Origin: VAZQ01 sp045811525
GTDB lineage: Bacteria; Pseudomonadota; Alphaproteobacteria; Rhizobiales; Xanthobacteraceae
Assembly: GCA_045811525.1 (NCBI GenBank)
Contig: JBJMTV010000030.1
Span: forward strand, 248,001 to 312,000
Reading direction: 5' to 3'
DNA length: 64,000 nucleotides
The position numbers were made by a program, and so were the translations under genes. Shown here piece after piece: positions 62,485 to 64,000 of this stretch. The number at the start of each line of letters is the position of its first letter. Within the stretch, counting starts at the first letter, position 1. Below the pieces are notes generated by a model that saw only the letters and a program-made list of their open reading frames with translations, did no database searches and was not told the origin of the DNA.

Positions 62485-63579
62485 CTACCGCGGTCCGTCA
62501 AGGCGAGCTGCAAAATCGTCGATACCTGCACCGGCGGCACATTGCGCGAGACTGCGGAGTGTTTGGCTGTCCAGCCGGCACACTCCCGCGCTGCTATTAC
62601 GGTTCGCCGAGACGAGCTCGCCCGGTGCATAGACCCGTTCCACACCGGGGCCGCGTTTGCTGCCGCTCGCGCGCTTGCCATGGTCGCGCGCGCGCCCGGC
62701 AAAGGTTTGCGCCCCAGGAAAGTGCCCGACATCGATGGCGAGAAAAAAATGCGCGCAACCATAAGGCTCCGCAGGGTCTCCATAAAGCGGGCGCACCTCG
62801 CCGCCGATCGCTCCCTCGGAGAGCCCCCCACACAGAAGATCAATCACGAATGCCAAGCCAAAGCCTTTCGGCCCGGCCGCCGGCAGCAGCATCCCCCGGA
62901 TTGCGGTTGCCGGGTCGGTCGTTGGACGGCCTTCTGCGTCGACCGCCCAGTCTGCGGGTATGGCAGTCCCGCTTGCGGCAGCCAAACGAATTTTTCCCAT
63001 GGCCGTCGCACTCATCGCCATGTCCACCTCGACGGGGAATTCGCCGGCCGAGGGCAGGGCAATGGCGATGGGATTGTTGCCGACCAAAGCTTCTGCGCCG
63101 CCGGGAGCGGGCAGAAGCGGCCGCGTGTTCGAGGCAACAAGGCCGACGCAATTCTGCGCCGCCATCATCCGCGCGTAGCGCCCAGCAGTACCGAAATGGA
63201 ATGCGTTGCGGACCGCGACCGCGGCCAATCCATGCTTGCGCGCGCGGCCGACAGCCAGCGTGACCGCTTGGCGCGCGGTCAGCTGCCCGAGCGCGTTTCC
63301 AGCGTCGATGACGATCGCGCCGTCCCGATCGCTCACCACGTCTCCGGCGCTTCTCAAGGAGACCGAGCCCTTCCTGATACGGTCCACGTAAAGCGGCACC
63401 AGCATAACGCCGTGTGAGGCGATGCCTTCGAGGTCGGCGGCAACCAGGTCACCGGCGACGGTGCTCGCATCCTCAATGCTGATTCCCACACCGGCAAAGA
63501 TATCGGCAACTCCGGCGATCAGCCTATCGGCGGCGATTGCCACCGTCTCCGCTGCTGTTTTGCTGGTTGCCTCCATCAA
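62485..63579 (-). CDS. Ldh_2-family malate/lactate-type dehydrogenase
   Basis: The 364-residue protein has the fold of the Ldh_2 family, which uses NAD(P) in a non-Rossmann site: DLEGIASHGVMLVPLYVDR near residue 50, AVRNAFHFGTAGRYARM near 120, NPIAIALPS near 168 and GPKGFGLAFVIDLLCGGLSEG near 235. Members reduce 2-oxo acids or oxidize 2-hydroxy acids. The last 40 residues (CRLDSQTLRSLAQCAAG) are a normal tail. Its start overlaps the cupin stop by four bases (ATGA). Confidence 0.87.
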   Translation of the reverse strand: MMEATSKTAAETVAIAADRLIAGVADIFAGVGISIEDASTVAGDLVAADLEGIASHGVMLVPLYVDRIRKGSVSLRSAGDVVSDRDGAIVIDAGNALGQLTARQAVTLAVGRARKHGLAAVAVRNAFHFGTAGRYARMMAAQNCVGLVASNTRPLLPAPGGAEALVGNNPIAIALPSAGEFPVEVDMAMSATAMGKIRLAAASGTAIPADWAVDAEGRPTTDPATAIRGMLLPAAGPKGFGLAFVIDLLCGGLSEGAIGGEVRPLYGDPAEPYGCAHFFLAIDVGHFPGAQTFAGRARDHGKRASGSKRGPGVERVYAPGELVSANRNSSAGVCRLDSQTLRSLAQCAAGAGIDDFAARLDGPR

Positions 63580-63986
63580 CGGGCGTCTTGGTCATTCGAA
63601 TACCACGATGGTCGCTGCGGATAATGCGGACCATCATAGATTTCGACGACGATCGTTTCCTCGTGCGCCAGTGTGGGGCCGTGCACATTGCCTTTCGGAT
63701 TGCAGTAGAAAGACCCCGCCGTTAGCGTCACTCCAGTCTTGGTGTATTCGTATTTGCCCTGCAGGCAGAACATGAATTGGTTGGCGGCATGCAGGTGCGG
63801 CTCGGGAATGCTCGCGCCTTTGTCAAACTTGATCAAAGCGATCGAGGCGCCGCTCGTCTCATCGCGCCAGAGCATTTTCTCGGAAATGCCTTTCAGTGAC
63901 TTCGCGCGCCACGGCATATCGTTGCTCTGCAAGAGCAGCTCGTCCAGCTTTGGCATGCCTGGTGCGATCGTGGGCTGCTGATTCAT
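63576..63986 (-). CDS. Cupin-domain protein at the head of the catabolic operon
   Basis: ATG 63986 has GGAGG at a good distance; a TTG one codon earlier is less likely. The 136-residue protein has SIPEPHLHAANQFMFCLQG (cupin motif 1) and GSFYCNPKGNVHGP (motif 2). Relatives include small metal-binding cupins found with aromatic-acid pathways, where they may act as dioxygenases or as binding subunits. It overlaps the Ldh_2 gene start by four bases. Any gene further upstream lies beyond the window. Confidence 0.75.
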   Translation of the reverse strand: MNQQPTIAPGMPKLDELLLQSNDMPWRAKSLKGISEKMLWRDETSGASIALIKFDKGASIPEPHLHAANQFMFCLQGKYEYTKTGVTLTAGSFYCNPKGNVHGPTLAHEETIVVEIYDGPHYPQRPSWYSNDQDAR

Positions 63987-64000
63987 CAATGCCTCCAGTT

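Overview
This 64 kb window is a high-GC chromosomal segment of a Gram-negative bacterium. The gene content points to an alphaproteobacterium of the Hyphomicrobiales (Bradyrhizobium-like) type. It has LPS-core and O-antigen genes, orphan Bug/TctC-type binding proteins, an ECF sigma factor coupled to a membrane VWA protein, and a ferredoxin-bearing membrane adenylate cyclase of a kind seen in Rhizobiales. The taxonomic call is inference from gene families. I saw no rRNA, tRNA, CRISPR array or insertion sequence.

Layout. (1) 1-19.9 kb is a surface-polysaccharide region. It holds the 3' end of hldE, LPS-core glycosyltransferases (GT2, GT2, GT9), a small lipoprotein, a WbpM-like nucleotide-sugar dehydratase and a WbpL/WecA-like initiating transferase. 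It also has two methyltransferase genes, three GT4 glycosyltransferases, two paralogous AsnB-type amidotransferases and an unexpected membrane cyclase. (2) 19.9-29.0 kb is mostly housekeeping or accessory: pepN, two orphan TctC-like binding proteins, a CDF metal exporter, and an ECF sigma/VWA pair with overlapping ends. (3) 29.2-58.7 kb is the standout, a nonribosomal peptide locus. One uninterrupted 8144-residue NRPS (seven modules; one epimerase; terminal thioesterase) lies downstream of an mbtH gene on the minus strand. A divergent plus-strand set encodes a DUF697-type membrane protein, a 59-residue membrane protein, a cyclic-peptide-type ABC exporter and an SPFH protein. The 220 bp between mbtH and the DUF697 gene is packed with inverted repeats and is the likely control point. 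(4) 58.8-64 kb holds an enoyl-CoA hydratase gene and a tight minus-strand catabolic operon (cupin, Ldh_2 dehydrogenase, SDR, flavin monooxygenase) followed by a second cupin gene.

How the NRPS parts fit. Reading the ten specificity positions of each adenylation domain by eye gives codes that I match to Val, Thr, Asp-like, Phe, Tyr, a basic residue (epimerized to D) and a second basic residue. The chain would be released by a type I thioesterase. The first domain is a DhbF/EntF-like condensation domain with no loading module before it, so the N-terminus may be acylated by something encoded elsewhere. The inferred product is an (acyl-)heptapeptide with two cationic residues at the C-terminal side, possibly cyclized through Thr2, and exported by the neighbouring ABC protein. 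No phosphopantetheinyl transferase, acyl ligase or hydroxylase is visible in the window. I do not recognise this peptide as a known compound.

Limits: domain positions are anchored on motifs located in the DNA; substrate calls come from remembered code tables and were not computed. Starts were chosen from Shine-Dalgarno sites and family lengths.
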